From Thermogemmatispora aurantia (GTDB lineage Bacteria > Chloroflexota > Ktedonobacteria > Ktedonobacterales > Ktedonobacteraceae): a DNA stretch of 64,000 nucleotides. Shown piece by piece: positions 29,180 through 38,287 of this stretch. Below the pieces are notes generated by a model. The model was not told the DNA's origin and made no database searches. It saw only the letters and a program-made list of their open reading frames with translations. The position numbers and the translations under genes are program-made. The stretch spans positions 124,001-188,000 of the forward strand of contig NZ_BKZV01000003.1 in the NCBI RefSeq assembly GCF_008974285.1, in the 5' to 3' direction. Each line of letters begins with the position of its first letter. Position 1 is the first letter of the stretch.

Positions 29180-29793
29180 GGAACACGCTCCCCCACCCAG
29201 CGTACGAAGTTCGCCAGCAGGCGTAGCCCCATCGCTCCACTCTTCTCGGGATGGAACTGCGTTCCCCACAGGTGGTCACTGACAATGACGCTGCAATAGG
29301 GCGTGCCATAGTCGGTGACGGCAGCCACGCCAGAGGGATCACGCGGCTCAACATAATAAGAGTGAGCGAAGTAGAAGAAGGCCCCGGCAGGTATGCCTTT
29401 AAATAGAGGCAGGTCCGGGCGGAGGGGCTGGACCTGGTTCCAACCCATGTGTGGGATCTTCGGCCCCTGGGGAATACGCCGGACCTCACCGGCGAAGAGG
29501 CCTAAGCCCTCAACCTCGCCTTCCGCATGGTGTTCGGCCAGCAGTTGCATCCCGAGGCAGATGCCCAGGAACGGTCGCCCGCGGGCCGTAGCCTCCCGAA
29601 TAGCTTCATCGAGGCCGGTGGCCTTCAAACGCTGCATAGCGGCCCCGCCGGAGCCAACCCCTGGCAGCACCACTGCCCGCGCGCGTGCCACTGTGGCCGG
29701 ATCTGCAGTCACCGTGGCCTGCGCGCCGACATGCTCCAGGGCCTTCTGAATACTGCGGAGATTGCCAGCCCCGTAGTCAATAATAGCGATCAT
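29176..29793 (-). CDS. hisH: Imidazole glycerol phosphate synthase, glutaminase subunit
   Basis: HisH is the class I glutamine amidotransferase that feeds ammonia to HisF. The nucleophilic Cys is in FLGICLGMQLL, and the His-Glu pair is in GTQFHPEKSG. The oxyanion region GVGSGGAAM is conserved. The gene lies 76 bp after the HAD-APH fusion and is coupled to hisA by an ATGA overlap. The 205-residue length is normal. Confidence 0.96.
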   Translation of the reverse strand: MIAIIDYGAGNLRSIQKALEHVGAQATVTADPATVARARAVVLPGVGSGGAAMQRLKATGLDEAIREATARGRPFLGICLGMQLLAEHHAEGEVEGLGLFAGEVRRIPQGPKIPHMGWNQVQPLRPDLPLFKGIPAGAFFYFAHSYYVEPRDPSGVAAVTDYGTPYCSVIVSDHLWGTQFHPEKSGAMGLRLLANFVRWVGERVP

Positions 29794-29869
29794 AGTCGTC
29801 GCTCTTCCTCTTCTCTCTCCTCAAACTGTCCAGACGCTCTGCTCAAGATCTCACACGGCGCTCTCTTCT

Positions 29870-32248
29870 TCAACCGCCGTCTACCAGGAGCTCATGCCAG
29901 GGCAGCAGGCCGAGATTGCCCAGTGTCACCGCCTGTGTCAGCCCCAGCCAGCAGACCGTTGCTGGGATGCGCCCGCGATCCAGGAGATTGATAGTCAGCA
30001 GCGGGCAGCAGAGCAGGGCCAGAGCCAGCCGGCGCTCCCAGTCGGCGGGCAAGGCCCCCTCATCCCTGAGCCAGGTGAGTAGGGGACGCAGCAAAGTGCG
30101 GAGCTTCGTTGTCAGAATCGCCTGACGGATGGGCGCTGGCTGATAGGTATGCGTGACCTCAAGCCGCTCGCCATCCCTGCCACGGCGCAGGGCTACGCTC
30201 AGCGTCAGGGCCTGAGCCGTCTCCCGAGGAAAGTACATCCAGCTGGCGAAAACATTGTGGTAGAGCGGCTTGACCACATCCAGCAGCGCTGCATGCCGAC
30301 CCGCAAAAGCCGGATCAAAGTAGAGATAGTCGCGTTCGTCCTCCAGGAAGACATTGCCGAAGTGGGCATCTCCGTGCCCGATGACTGTCAGCGCCGCCTG
30401 TCGCGGGTGGAGTCGGTTCTGGGCTTCCTCCAGCAGCTCCCCCAGCGTGCGCGAGAGCGCTTCCCCATTGACCACCCAGCGGCACCTGAGCAGATCCTCA
30501 AAGCGAATTTCTTCCTGATCAGAGCCGCCAGATCCTGGCAGCGGGATGGCCTGACCACGGTAGAAGCTGCTGAGACGCCCGCCGGTCAGTCGATGCCAGA
30601 AGAGCTGATGAACCGGCGCGGTGGCATGCTCATCCGCGCTGCTGAGACGCCCAGTGGCGCGGTAAATCTCCAGCAGGCGCTCACAGGCGCGGCGTTCGGC
30701 GGCCACCAGGGTCTGTGCTGGGACTGGGGAGGGTGCCCCCGTCTCGACAGCGCGCATCAAATCGAACATCACCGGCCAGCGCACCAGTGGATAAATGACC
30801 ATCTGGCGCCCCTCCTGGCGGACCACACGCAGAGGCAGCACCATGTTGTAGCCTGCCTCGTGCAGCAGCTCGGCATGGTAATACTCGGAGAGCGCACTTT
30901 GCTCCTCCACATGTGTCTTGAAAAAGTAGCGCTCGCCGTCCTGCTCGTAGGTACCGTTAAACGAATTCAGCGAGACAGGGCGCGGCGTCAGTGTCACCTG
31001 CCCGGTCAGCAGATCGAGCTGACGGGCGAACCACAGGCGCAGCAGACGCTCCGCCTTGTCGCGAGCCTCAAACTGCAGATGCTGGATCGTCTCCAGTCGC
31101 TCCACCTTGGCCAGCAGCGCAGGCAGCTGACGCACATCCTCAATCACAAAATCTGGCTCACAGGCCAGCAGGCGCCGCCGCGCCTCCTCACTGCGTGCTC
31201 CGCTGAGCGTCGCCACGGTCAAGGCGCCAGCGGCACGCCCGCCAAGCATATCCCCTGACGAATCGCCAACCACGATGAATGGAGGCTTGCTGCGCGCCAG
31301 CTCCTCGGCAGTGGGGCCGCGATGATCAAGGGCATAGAGAAACTGGAAGGGGTGGGGTTTGCTCAGCAAGGTGGTATCGCCCTGGCGCCGCAGCCCGGCC
31401 TCTGCCATCTCGACTGCATCATAGGTACAGATGTGTTCAGCCTCGAAGCACGAAAGCAGATCATAGGCTTGCAGCGGCAGCGCGGCCTCCTGATAGACTC
31501 GACCCGTAGCCAGACCCAGCTCATAGCCCGACCTCCGCAGGCTATCCAACGTCTCCCTGAGTGCCTCGGGAGGCAGCAATGGGCGCTCGAAATGGATACA
31601 GCCCGGTTTGCCCGTCTGAGCAGGAGGGTGGCCATAGGTACGGCTGTAGAGCGCCTCCCCAAGGTACCATTCCTGGAAAAGCGAGCGGCAGAAATCCCAA
31701 AAAGGGCTGAGGCGCGAAAATACTCCTTCGATGGGCAGACCCAACCTGGCGCTCGCGTAGGCATCGTAGCGATTGAGCAGATCCAGCCCCATGACGCCGG
31801 CGAAGAGCGTCTCAGCGAAGGGGGGTCCACTGGCCGTCAGGAGCACCGGCTCCTGGTCGGAAGCAGCGCGCCGGGCGGTCAGCGCCTGGCGCAGGCGGGC
31901 CAGCCAGACCTCTTCCCAGGGCTGCAGTGGCAGGAGCGGCTCGCGGTCGGCAGGAGACAGCTGCCCCAGCAGGGCAATCAGACGCCAGCAGACTGCCGCA
32001 TAGCAGGTGTCCCAGTTCGAGTTGATCGCCAGGGCCTTGTAGAGAAGAATCTCCTCCTCCGGCAGCGTGGCCCGGCTCAGGCGACGACTCTCCTCGGGGT
32101 CGGTCACCGGCGCGTAGTCGCCCTGACCTGTCACATTCCAGTAGCGGGGGCTGTAGAGTAGCTCATGCAAGGTCAGACCCGCCGCGTCCCAGTAGGCCTC
32201 TTCGCTGGTAATGACTCCATCTAAATCAAAGACAATCAGCGTCTTCAC
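29870..32248 (-). CDS. HAD phosphatase-APH kinase fusion in the his operon
   Basis: The 792-residue protein joins two phosphoryl-transfer folds. Residues 1-400 are a HAD hydrolase: DLDGVIT (D8 and D10), LATGR near 245, the motif III Lys in SKPHPFQFL, and GDSSGDMLGG near 330, with a very large insertion between motifs I and II. Residues about 430-760 are an APH/choline-kinase-like domain with VIGHGDAHFGNVF (His625, Asp627, Asn632) and FDPAFAG (Asp645), so both active sites look intact. The GTG start overlaps the hisG stop codon (GTGA), and hisH follows after 76 bp. No hisB or hisN gene is seen in the window, so the HAD half could dephosphorylate histidinol phosphate; the kinase substrate is unknown. 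Confidence 0.85.
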   Translation of the reverse strand: MKTLIVFDLDGVITSEEAYWDAAGLTLHELLYSPRYWNVTGQGDYAPVTDPEESRRLSRATLPEEEILLYKALAINSNWDTCYAAVCWRLIALLGQLSPADREPLLPLQPWEEVWLARLRQALTARRAASDQEPVLLTASGPPFAETLFAGVMGLDLLNRYDAYASARLGLPIEGVFSRLSPFWDFCRSLFQEWYLGEALYSRTYGHPPAQTGKPGCIHFERPLLPPEALRETLDSLRRSGYELGLATGRVYQEAALPLQAYDLLSCFEAEHICTYDAVEMAEAGLRRQGDTTLLSKPHPFQFLYALDHRGPTAEELARSKPPFIVVGDSSGDMLGGRAAGALTVATLSGARSEEARRRLLACEPDFVIEDVRQLPALLAKVERLETIQHLQFEARDKAERLLRLWFARQLDLLTGQVTLTPRPVSLNSFNGTYEQDGERYFFKTHVEEQSALSEYYHAELLHEAGYNMVLPLRVVRQEGRQMVIYPLVRWPVMFDLMRAVETGAPSPVPAQTLVAAERRACERLLEIYRATGRLSSADEHATAPVHQLFWHRLTGGRLSSFYRGQAIPLPGSGGSDQEEIRFEDLLRCRWVVNGEALSRTLGELLEEAQNRLHPRQAALTVIGHGDAHFGNVFLEDERDYLYFDPAFAGRHAALLDVVKPLYHNVFASWMYFPRETAQALTLSVALRRGRDGERLEVTHTYQPAPIRQAILTTKLRTLLRPLLTWLRDEGALPADWERRLALALLCCPLLTINLLDRGRIPATVCWLGLTQAVTLGNLGLLPWHELLVDGG

Positions 32249-33336
32249 CGTCGTCGCGCCATCCTCTCGCTCAACTGCCGCAGGCTGGCCGGTTCCTGGC
32301 CGAAACGGTACGCCAGCGGCGTCACGTCGATCTGCTCGGCCCCCACGCTGCGCAGAGCGGTGATGATCTCCAGCAAGTCCGCCACGGCCTCACCCATGCG
32401 AATCACCCCCGAGACGCGGCAGCGCTGGGCCTGTGGATCGTCCGTCGACTCCGAGCTGCCAATATGGTACTCGAATCCTGGGACTAACCGCTTGAGGTGC
32501 ATGCTCAACAATGAACTGACCTCTTCACCACTTCCCGGCACATAGGCCGTCAGCAGAACGCGGTTGCGCGCCTGCAGGCGGGCGGTGATCAGTTCCAAAA
32601 GCAGGCGGGCGACCTTGAGAGCCTGGGGATGCTCGGCCAGCAGGCGCACGTTGCCGATCAGACACGCCTGGGAGCGCAGTACAATACCGTCTTCAAGCAG
32701 TTTCAGATGGTTTTCACGCAAGGTCGTGCCCGTTTCCGTCAGGTCGACGATCAAATCGGCGACCCCCGTCAGGGGTGCGGCCTCCAAGGCCCCGTGTGGC
32801 ATCACGATCCGGCAGTGAGAAATGCCGTAGCGGCGTAGAAAGCGCCGCGTCAAAGCCGGGTACTTGGTGGCGATGCGTAGCCCCCGGCCCTTCTGGGCCT
32901 GATAGTAGCCCGCCAGATGCCAGAGATCAGCGCACGTATTGACATCGATCCAGGTCTCGGGCACCGCCACCACCAGTCGGCAGGAGCCGTAACCGAGATC
33001 ACGCTCCAACACCATCAGATCGTCATCGCTCTCCTCATTTTCCTCCGCCTCTTCATCGGTCCCGCGGTACTCGGCGAAGAGGTCGTAGCCCGTGATCCCG
33101 AGAATGGCGTCCCCATCGTGCACCAGGGCTGGGATGTCTGCGGCACGCTGAAAGACCACCTCCAGCTCCGGTAGGCTGCTGATGCGCGCCAGATACTGAC
33201 GCGGATTGCTGCGCTGGACCTTGAGACCACACTCGGCGAGAAAGGTTAGCGTGGCCGCCTCCAGCGTTCCCTTCCCAGGCAAGGCCAGGCGCAGCTGGGG
33301 CAATTCTGGGGCCGGAGCCATTCGCGACGCGCTCAT
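32245..33336 (-). CDS. hisG: ATP phosphoribosyltransferase, long form
   Basis: HisG catalyses the first step of histidine synthesis from ATP and PRPP. The catalytic domains show LRLALPGKGTL, DAILGITGYDLFAEY, DLGYGSCRLVVAVP and the PRPP loop DLTETGTTLREN. A C-terminal portion of about 75 residues (LLTAYVPGSGEEVSS to GAEQIDVTPLAYRFG) resembles the ACT-like regulatory domain of long HisG, which binds histidine, so no HisZ partner should be needed. An acidic insert, DEEAEENEESDD, sits near residue 100 and is unusual. It is translationally coupled to hisS upstream and to the HAD-APH gene downstream. Confidence 0.94.
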   Translation of the reverse strand: MSASRMAPAPELPQLRLALPGKGTLEAATLTFLAECGLKVQRSNPRQYLARISSLPELEVVFQRAADIPALVHDGDAILGITGYDLFAEYRGTDEEAEENEESDDDLMVLERDLGYGSCRLVVAVPETWIDVNTCADLWHLAGYYQAQKGRGLRIATKYPALTRRFLRRYGISHCRIVMPHGALEAAPLTGVADLIVDLTETGTTLRENHLKLLEDGIVLRSQACLIGNVRLLAEHPQALKVARLLLELITARLQARNRVLLTAYVPGSGEEVSSLLSMHLKRLVPGFEYHIGSSESTDDPQAQRCRVSGVIRMGEAVADLLEIITALRSVGAEQIDVTPLAYRFGQEPASLRQLSERMARRR

Positions 33337-34871
33337 GCTCGATCCCCTCCTTCCCGTAGGGCCACGGCCAGGTCACGGTAAGTAACCAGGCGTTCCTTCC
33401 CCGAGAGCAGATCATGCAGCCTGATCGTGTTGGCCTGGCGTTCCTCCTCACCGACGATCAGAGCCAGCCGGAAGCCGCGCTGGGAAGCCTGGCGCAGAGC
33501 ATTACTGACTCCACGGGCGTTCACATCTAGCTCTGCGATGATGCCGCCCTCGCTGCGGGCCAGGCGCGCCACATGGCAGGCATAGGCCAGATCATGCTTG
33601 CCAACCGGGATCACCAGTGCCTGCGTCCGCCCAGGCTGATGCCACTGGCTGGCAGGCATCGAAGAGATGAGTCGCTCCAGGCCAAAGGCGAAACCGCACG
33701 CGCGCACTCCGCGCGTCCCCCCGACTGCCTCGACGAGATGGTCATAGCGTCCTCCGCCGCACAACTGCAGGTCGAGGCCCTCCTCATCGCTGGCATGGAT
33801 CTCGAAGAGCAAGCCCGTATAGTAACTCACCCCGCGCCCCAGGGCCAGATTGAGCGTAATCTGCCGGCGGTCAACCCCTGTCACCTCCATCAGCGTGGTC
33901 ACCAATTGCTCTAGCTCCTCCAGCGGGTCGTCATCAAGCTGATAGCTTTGGAGCAATTGGCGCAGCTCCTGAAAAACTTCGGGCGGTGGGCCGGCCAGCG
34001 CCCGCAGCCGGCGCAGAAACTCCAGCGCGCTAAAGACCAGCGCCCGCTGCTCACTGCGCCCAATCTTCCAGAGAAAGCGCTCGACAATCTCACGGCGGCT
34101 GTCCTCGTCGCCGAATGGCAGGCTGAAGCTGTTCAGGAGTGCTGCCACCAGCTGGTTCGAACCATCGGAGCTGGCCAGGCGCCGCCCTCGAGCGGCCTCA
34201 GCTGCCGGCAGCGAGGGAGTGAGCGACCGCTCGGGATAGAGCGCCTCCAGACGGGCCTGTGCCGCCTGCTCTCCCTCTGGGGAACGACTGATCTGCTCCA
34301 TCAGGCTCAGGAGCAGACGTGCTGTCTGAACATCCAGATGCAGGCGCTCGATAAAGCCGCTGGCGACCCCGACATGGCCCAGCTCAAGACGGTAACGGGT
34401 GATGCCCAGTTCATGCAAAATATCGCAAGCCAGCTGCACGATTTCGCCATCGGCGCGCAGCGGTTGGCCGCCAAAGAGCTCGACCCCCAGCTGCGTGTGC
34501 TGCCGGTAGCGTCCCCGTCCCGGCGCCTCGTAGCGGAAGACTGGTCCGACGTACTGAAAGCGCAACGGCAGCGGGGACTGCTGATAATGTTCTAAATAGA
34601 GACGGCAGATTGAGGCGGTATATTCCGGTCTTAGACACAATTCGCGTTGGTGGAGCTGGAAGGCATAGAGGTTCTGCCAGGCCTCTTGACCGAAGCTCGC
34701 CTGGAAGAGGTCGCTGCGCTCCAGCGCCGGCGTATCCACCGGATCGTAGCCGGCCTTCTCCAACAGAGCGCGCACGCGATCCACCACCTGCGACTGCCGA
34801 CGGTAGGCCTCGGGCAGCACATCATGCATCCCGCGCAGGCGCTCGATACGCTTCTTCATAGCAACTCTCAT
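33333..34871 (-). CDS. hisS: Histidyl-tRNA synthetase
   Basis: This class II synthetase-fold protein has 512 residues. Motif 2 (GPVFRYEAPGRGRYRQHTQLGVE), the HisRS-specific GRGVSYYTGLLFE, the GGGRYDHL loop and motif 3 (GFAFGLERLI) are present. A C-terminal anticodon-binding domain (about residues 415-505, ALVIPVGKHDLAYAC onward) argues for a true HisRS rather than the HisZ regulatory subunit, which lacks it. About 80 residues longer than bacterial HisRS, it has an expanded middle insertion (about 200-320). It is coupled to hisG by ATGA. ATG 34859 (MKKRIERLRGMHD) is an alternative start. Confidence 0.88.
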   Translation of the reverse strand: MRVAMKKRIERLRGMHDVLPEAYRRQSQVVDRVRALLEKAGYDPVDTPALERSDLFQASFGQEAWQNLYAFQLHQRELCLRPEYTASICRLYLEHYQQSPLPLRFQYVGPVFRYEAPGRGRYRQHTQLGVELFGGQPLRADGEIVQLACDILHELGITRYRLELGHVGVASGFIERLHLDVQTARLLLSLMEQISRSPEGEQAAQARLEALYPERSLTPSLPAAEAARGRRLASSDGSNQLVAALLNSFSLPFGDEDSRREIVERFLWKIGRSEQRALVFSALEFLRRLRALAGPPPEVFQELRQLLQSYQLDDDPLEELEQLVTTLMEVTGVDRRQITLNLALGRGVSYYTGLLFEIHASDEEGLDLQLCGGGRYDHLVEAVGGTRGVRACGFAFGLERLISSMPASQWHQPGRTQALVIPVGKHDLAYACHVARLARSEGGIIAELDVNARGVSNALRQASQRGFRLALIVGEEERQANTIRLHDLLSGKERLVTYRDLAVALREGGDRA

Positions 34872-35122
34872 TCCCCCACTAGAGTCATGCCCGGTCCCCC
34901 GTAACCAGTCTGCCAGGCGGACCGCTGCAGGCCCGGGGTGCGCCGCGCCAGGGAGAGCACAAGCAAGGCGCCACTTTCATACGTCCTTCCCTGGACCTGC
35001 GGCCCGGATGCGCGCCTGGGCAGATAGATGGGTGCGCCATTTCTCCTCTCTCCTGGTACTCGTCCGGCGCACCCATTCGAAGCTCCGCTCCGATAGGCCA
35101 GGGCAGGAAAGCACCGGTCGCG

Positions 35123-36013
35123 CTAGGCCGATGGCTGGCGTGTTCCTCGCACAATCATCGTTCCCGCCCCTTGATCGGTGAACAGCTCACGCAGCAGCAC
35201 ATGAGGCTCGCGGCCATCGACGATATGCACGCGGGGCACAGAGCGCAGGGCGTCCAGGCATGCTGCGACCTTGGGGATCATGCCGCCCTGGATCACGCCC
35301 TCGTCGATCAAACGCAGCGCCTCCTCTTCTGTCAGCTCCGAGATGAGGCTGCCATCGGGGCGACAGATTCCCACCACGTTACTCAAGAAAATCAGCTTCT
35401 CGGCATTGAGGGCGCCCGCCAGGTGGGCCGCTACAACATCCGCGTTGATATTGAGGCAGGTGCCGTCAGGCCCCTGACCAAGGGGCGCAATAATTGGAAT
35501 ATACCCCTGCTCGACCAGCACCTGCACCAGTGTGGGATCAACCTCCTCGACCTCGCCGACAAAGCCCAGACGTTCATCCGCGATCCGCGCGCGTACCAGA
35601 CCAGCATCGGTCCCACACAGGCCAATGGCTTTACCGCCCATCTGCGAAGCCATCAGGACCAGCCCCTGATTGACTTGCCCCAACAGCACCATGCGCACCA
35701 CTTCCAGCGTCTGGGCATCGGTCACCCGCAGACCATTTTCGAAGCGGGTGGGGATCTGCAAGCGCTTGAGCCACTCATTAATATAGGGGCCGCCACCATG
35801 CACCAGGACCGGCCTGGCGCCGAGGGCGCTGAGCCAGATAATATCCTGTAAGACCACCTGCTGGTGCTCCAGCGTGCTCCCCCCCAATTTTATCACAAGG
35901 ATTTTCCCCTTGAGGTAATCGATATATGGAAGCGCCTCGCGTAAAACCTCGGCGATGAGATGATGATCACTAATGATATCTCCATCAGGTGTCCTAGAAA
36001 ACGCAATAGCCAT
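35123..36013 (-). CDS. argB: Acetylglutamate kinase
   Basis: ArgB phosphorylates N-acetylglutamate in arginine synthesis. Characteristic amino-acid-kinase features are visible: ILVIKLGGSTLE (ATP-binding Lys and glycines), LVHGGGPYINEWLKRL, FENGLRVTDAQTLEVVRMVL and NINADVVAAHLAGAL. The 296-residue length is typical. It lies about 200 bp after argC in the same direction and about 250 bp before hisS; the link to the his genes may be a larger transcription unit, though the gaps leave room for separate promoters. Confidence 0.95.
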   Translation of the reverse strand: MAIAFSRTPDGDIISDHHLIAEVLREALPYIDYLKGKILVIKLGGSTLEHQQVVLQDIIWLSALGARPVLVHGGGPYINEWLKRLQIPTRFENGLRVTDAQTLEVVRMVLLGQVNQGLVLMASQMGGKAIGLCGTDAGLVRARIADERLGFVGEVEEVDPTLVQVLVEQGYIPIIAPLGQGPDGTCLNINADVVAAHLAGALNAEKLIFLSNVVGICRPDGSLISELTEEEALRLIDEGVIQGGMIPKVAACLDALRSVPRVHIVDGREPHVLLRELFTDQGAGTMIVRGTRQPSA

Positions 36014-36212
36014 CTCTCTGCTAACTCCTCGTCAGACCGTCGTCAAACACATTTCAGCCGGCGCCGGCAGGACTGTAACGTTGTTGCCCTTTCTTTCAAC
36101 GCGGGTGGGTTGCTTCCTGCGCTTGCCCAGTCAGATCAGGTGCTGGCCTTCTGCCGCCTGAGTCAGCGGTGGACCGGGGAGCGAAGGAGCGTTCCACTCG
36201 CATATAAGCGTG

Positions 36213-37301
36213 TCAAGGATAGATTGCTCCCCCCTGCAGGCCACAGCGCTCATCGAAGCCAAACATGCAGTTGGCATTTTGCAGTGCCTGCCCGGAGGCA
36301 CCCTTGACCAGATTGTCGAGGCAGGAGAGCACCAGCAGCCGCCCGCTGCGCTCATCCACTGTGGCATACAGCAGGCAATGGTTACTGCCATAGGTCCACT
36401 TCGTATGTGGCGGTTGATCAACAACGTGAACAAACGGCTCGCCAGCATAATAGTCACGGTAGAGCGCCTGGACCTGGGAGCTGGTTGGCAGGCGGCCAGA
36501 GCCATCGGGCTGCAGCTCCGCATAGCAGGTAGCCAGGATGCCACGCGTCATAGGTGTCAAGTGGGGGACAAAGGTCAGGCGCAGGCCCGACTCATAGGTC
36601 TGGCCGGCGGCGCGGGCCGCCGTTTCTAGCTCTTGCACAATCTCGGGCCAGTGGCGGTGCCCCCCGAGGCTATAGGCGCTCAAATCCTCATTGGCCTCGG
36701 CATAGTGGGTATCCAGGCGCAGGCCGCGCCCGGCCCCGCTTACTCCTGACTTCGCATCGACGATCAGGTCCCGGCTGACGAGGCCCGCCGACAGAGCTGG
36801 CAGCAGGGCCAGAATGATCGCCGTCGCATAGCAGCCAGGGTTAGCCACCAGCGCCGTTGTGCGGATACGCTCGCGATAGCGCTCACACAATCCATAGACG
36901 GCCTGCTCCAACAAGGCAGGAGCCGGATGCGTATGCTTGTACCACTCCTGATAGAGGGAAGGATTGCGCAGGCGGAAATCAGCGGAGAGGTCCACCACCC
37001 GCGTGCCGCGCTGGAGCAGAGCCTGGACCGCCTCGGCGGCAGCGGCGTGGGGGAGACAGACAAAAGCCAGCTCTGTTGCCTCTGGCTCCTCCATAATCTC
37101 CAACTCGGCCAGGTGGCGTGCCTCCTCCTGGCAGGCGCCACCGGCCAATGCGTACAACTGGGGAAAGACCTGACCCAGGCGCTGGCCAGCAGCGCTGCGC
37201 CCTGTCACCGAAGTGACGCGAAAGTGAGGGTGATTGGCCAGCAGCCTCAGCAGCTCCAGACCGGTATAGCTGGTAACATTGAGAATCGAAACGCTCACCA
37301 T
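36213..37301 (-). CDS. argC: N-acetyl-gamma-glutamyl-phosphate reductase
   Basis: ArgC makes N-acetylglutamate semialdehyde with NADPH. SILNVTSYTGLELLRLLANHP is the nucleotide-binding start, the active-site Cys lies in VANPGCYATAIILAL, and the C-terminal half carries FVPHLTPMTRGI and a conserved His-bearing loop. ATG 37301 (MVSVSILN) is chosen over an upstream in-frame start at 37352, since the family begins right at the Rossmann strand and AGGAG lies about 10 bases upstream. It is the first gene behind a T-box leader on the minus strand. Confidence 0.95.
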   Translation of the reverse strand: MVSVSILNVTSYTGLELLRLLANHPHFRVTSVTGRSAAGQRLGQVFPQLYALAGGACQEEARHLAELEIMEEPEATELAFVCLPHAAAAEAVQALLQRGTRVVDLSADFRLRNPSLYQEWYKHTHPAPALLEQAVYGLCERYRERIRTTALVANPGCYATAIILALLPALSAGLVSRDLIVDAKSGVSGAGRGLRLDTHYAEANEDLSAYSLGGHRHWPEIVQELETAARAAGQTYESGLRLTFVPHLTPMTRGILATCYAELQPDGSGRLPTSSQVQALYRDYYAGEPFVHVVDQPPHTKWTYGSNHCLLYATVDERSGRLLVLSCLDNLVKGASGQALQNANCMFGFDERCGLQGGAIYP

Positions 37302-37449
37302 TGACAACACGCTCCTGAACTCCTGGGCTGTAGCGAGGAACGAGGGCTGCATACGCGCTGGCCGACTGGCCTGACGGTGGCCGCCATCTCGACATGGCGG
37401 CGCAACTGCCCGCCAGCCCTCCGAGAAGCCAGCCGGTCAGAGAAACCAA

Positions 37450-37830
37450 ATAAAAACGCCCTCGTCCCTGACCACCATGCATCGAAGGGACGAGAGCCGA
37501 CAGAAACGCTCCCGCGGTACCACCCTGCTTGTCACCACCTGCAGCGCAGCCTCGGCCTGGCAGCGCAGTGGTCTGCAGCTCCGCTCTACTCAGGCGACAG
37601 CAGAGCGCTCATCCACCGTCTTGCTCGCTGTCTGGTTCTACCCACCCCCAACGTCCCGCCTGTTGTTGCCGCCTGCTGAGCCGATCCAACGTAGCCAGCT
37701 CGCTTCCCCCAGGCCCTCCGTCAGTCGACCACGCCACCAACGGGCCAGCGCTGCAGTCTGCTCATGCCAGCACCCGAGATTCCTCACCTCATCGTGACGA
37801 ACTGTGCTGTGACCACTCTTGCTGGTTATA
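37450..37830 (-). promoter_or_regulatory. T-box riboswitch upstream of argC
   Basis: On the minus strand the leader contains GCAGGGTGGTACCGCGGG (37528-37511), a classical T-box, followed by a terminator: CTCGTCCCT (37494-37486) and AGGGACGAG (37469-37461), then GGCG and a run of five T at 37456-37452. argC starts 150 bp further on, so arginine-synthesis genes should be switched on by an uncharged tRNA. The UGGU bulge predicts a discriminator base A. I could not identify Stem I or the specifier codon with certainty, so Arg specificity is inferred only from the downstream gene. The 5' end is an estimate. Confidence 0.85.
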
Positions 37831-38287
37831 CTGCTGCGTGGGGACCACCCACCTGGCCTACTTGCCCACAGCCGACCGTCTCTCTCTTGCGGCGAGCAAG
37901 AGAAAACGCGGCAACCTGGACTTTCTTCGGCCAGCCGCTCACGAACGGGTTCTGAGCCGACGGGTCCCTGCCGAACTCTCACCGCTCTTCGGCTCGCTGT
38001 TGGTCGTCGGACTCATACTGGTTTCGCTCAACGCGGGACAGACTTGTATGCACTTGTTATTGTTCTAAAGGATAGCAGCAGTGGCTTGCGTTGTCAACCA
38101 CTGGATGAAAGAGCTGCGGTTTTCCTTCCTTTCCTGCCCTTTTCTACTGAGCCGACAATCGGGTATATTACTGGGGGTGTGCTGCCTGGCGGCAGCGGCG
38201 AGCGGCCAAAAGCACCCGCCGTGGCCGGCCACCCACCCATCTCCATTATGAGCACTGACTGACAGATGAGGATGAGGAACGAAGCGT
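37831..38287. other. Intergenic region between argC leader and CDF gene
   Basis: Between the minus-strand T-box unit and the plus-strand CDF gene I see no gene. TATATT at 38164 could be a -10 box for the CDF gene, but no good -35 accompanies it. GAGGATGAGGAA before 38288 acts as its ribosome binding site. Confidence 0.4.

Noticed and set aside
37529-38068. Plus-strand open frame of 179 codons over the argC leader
   Set aside because: It is antisense to the T-box leader and lacks a recognisable family or ribosome binding site.
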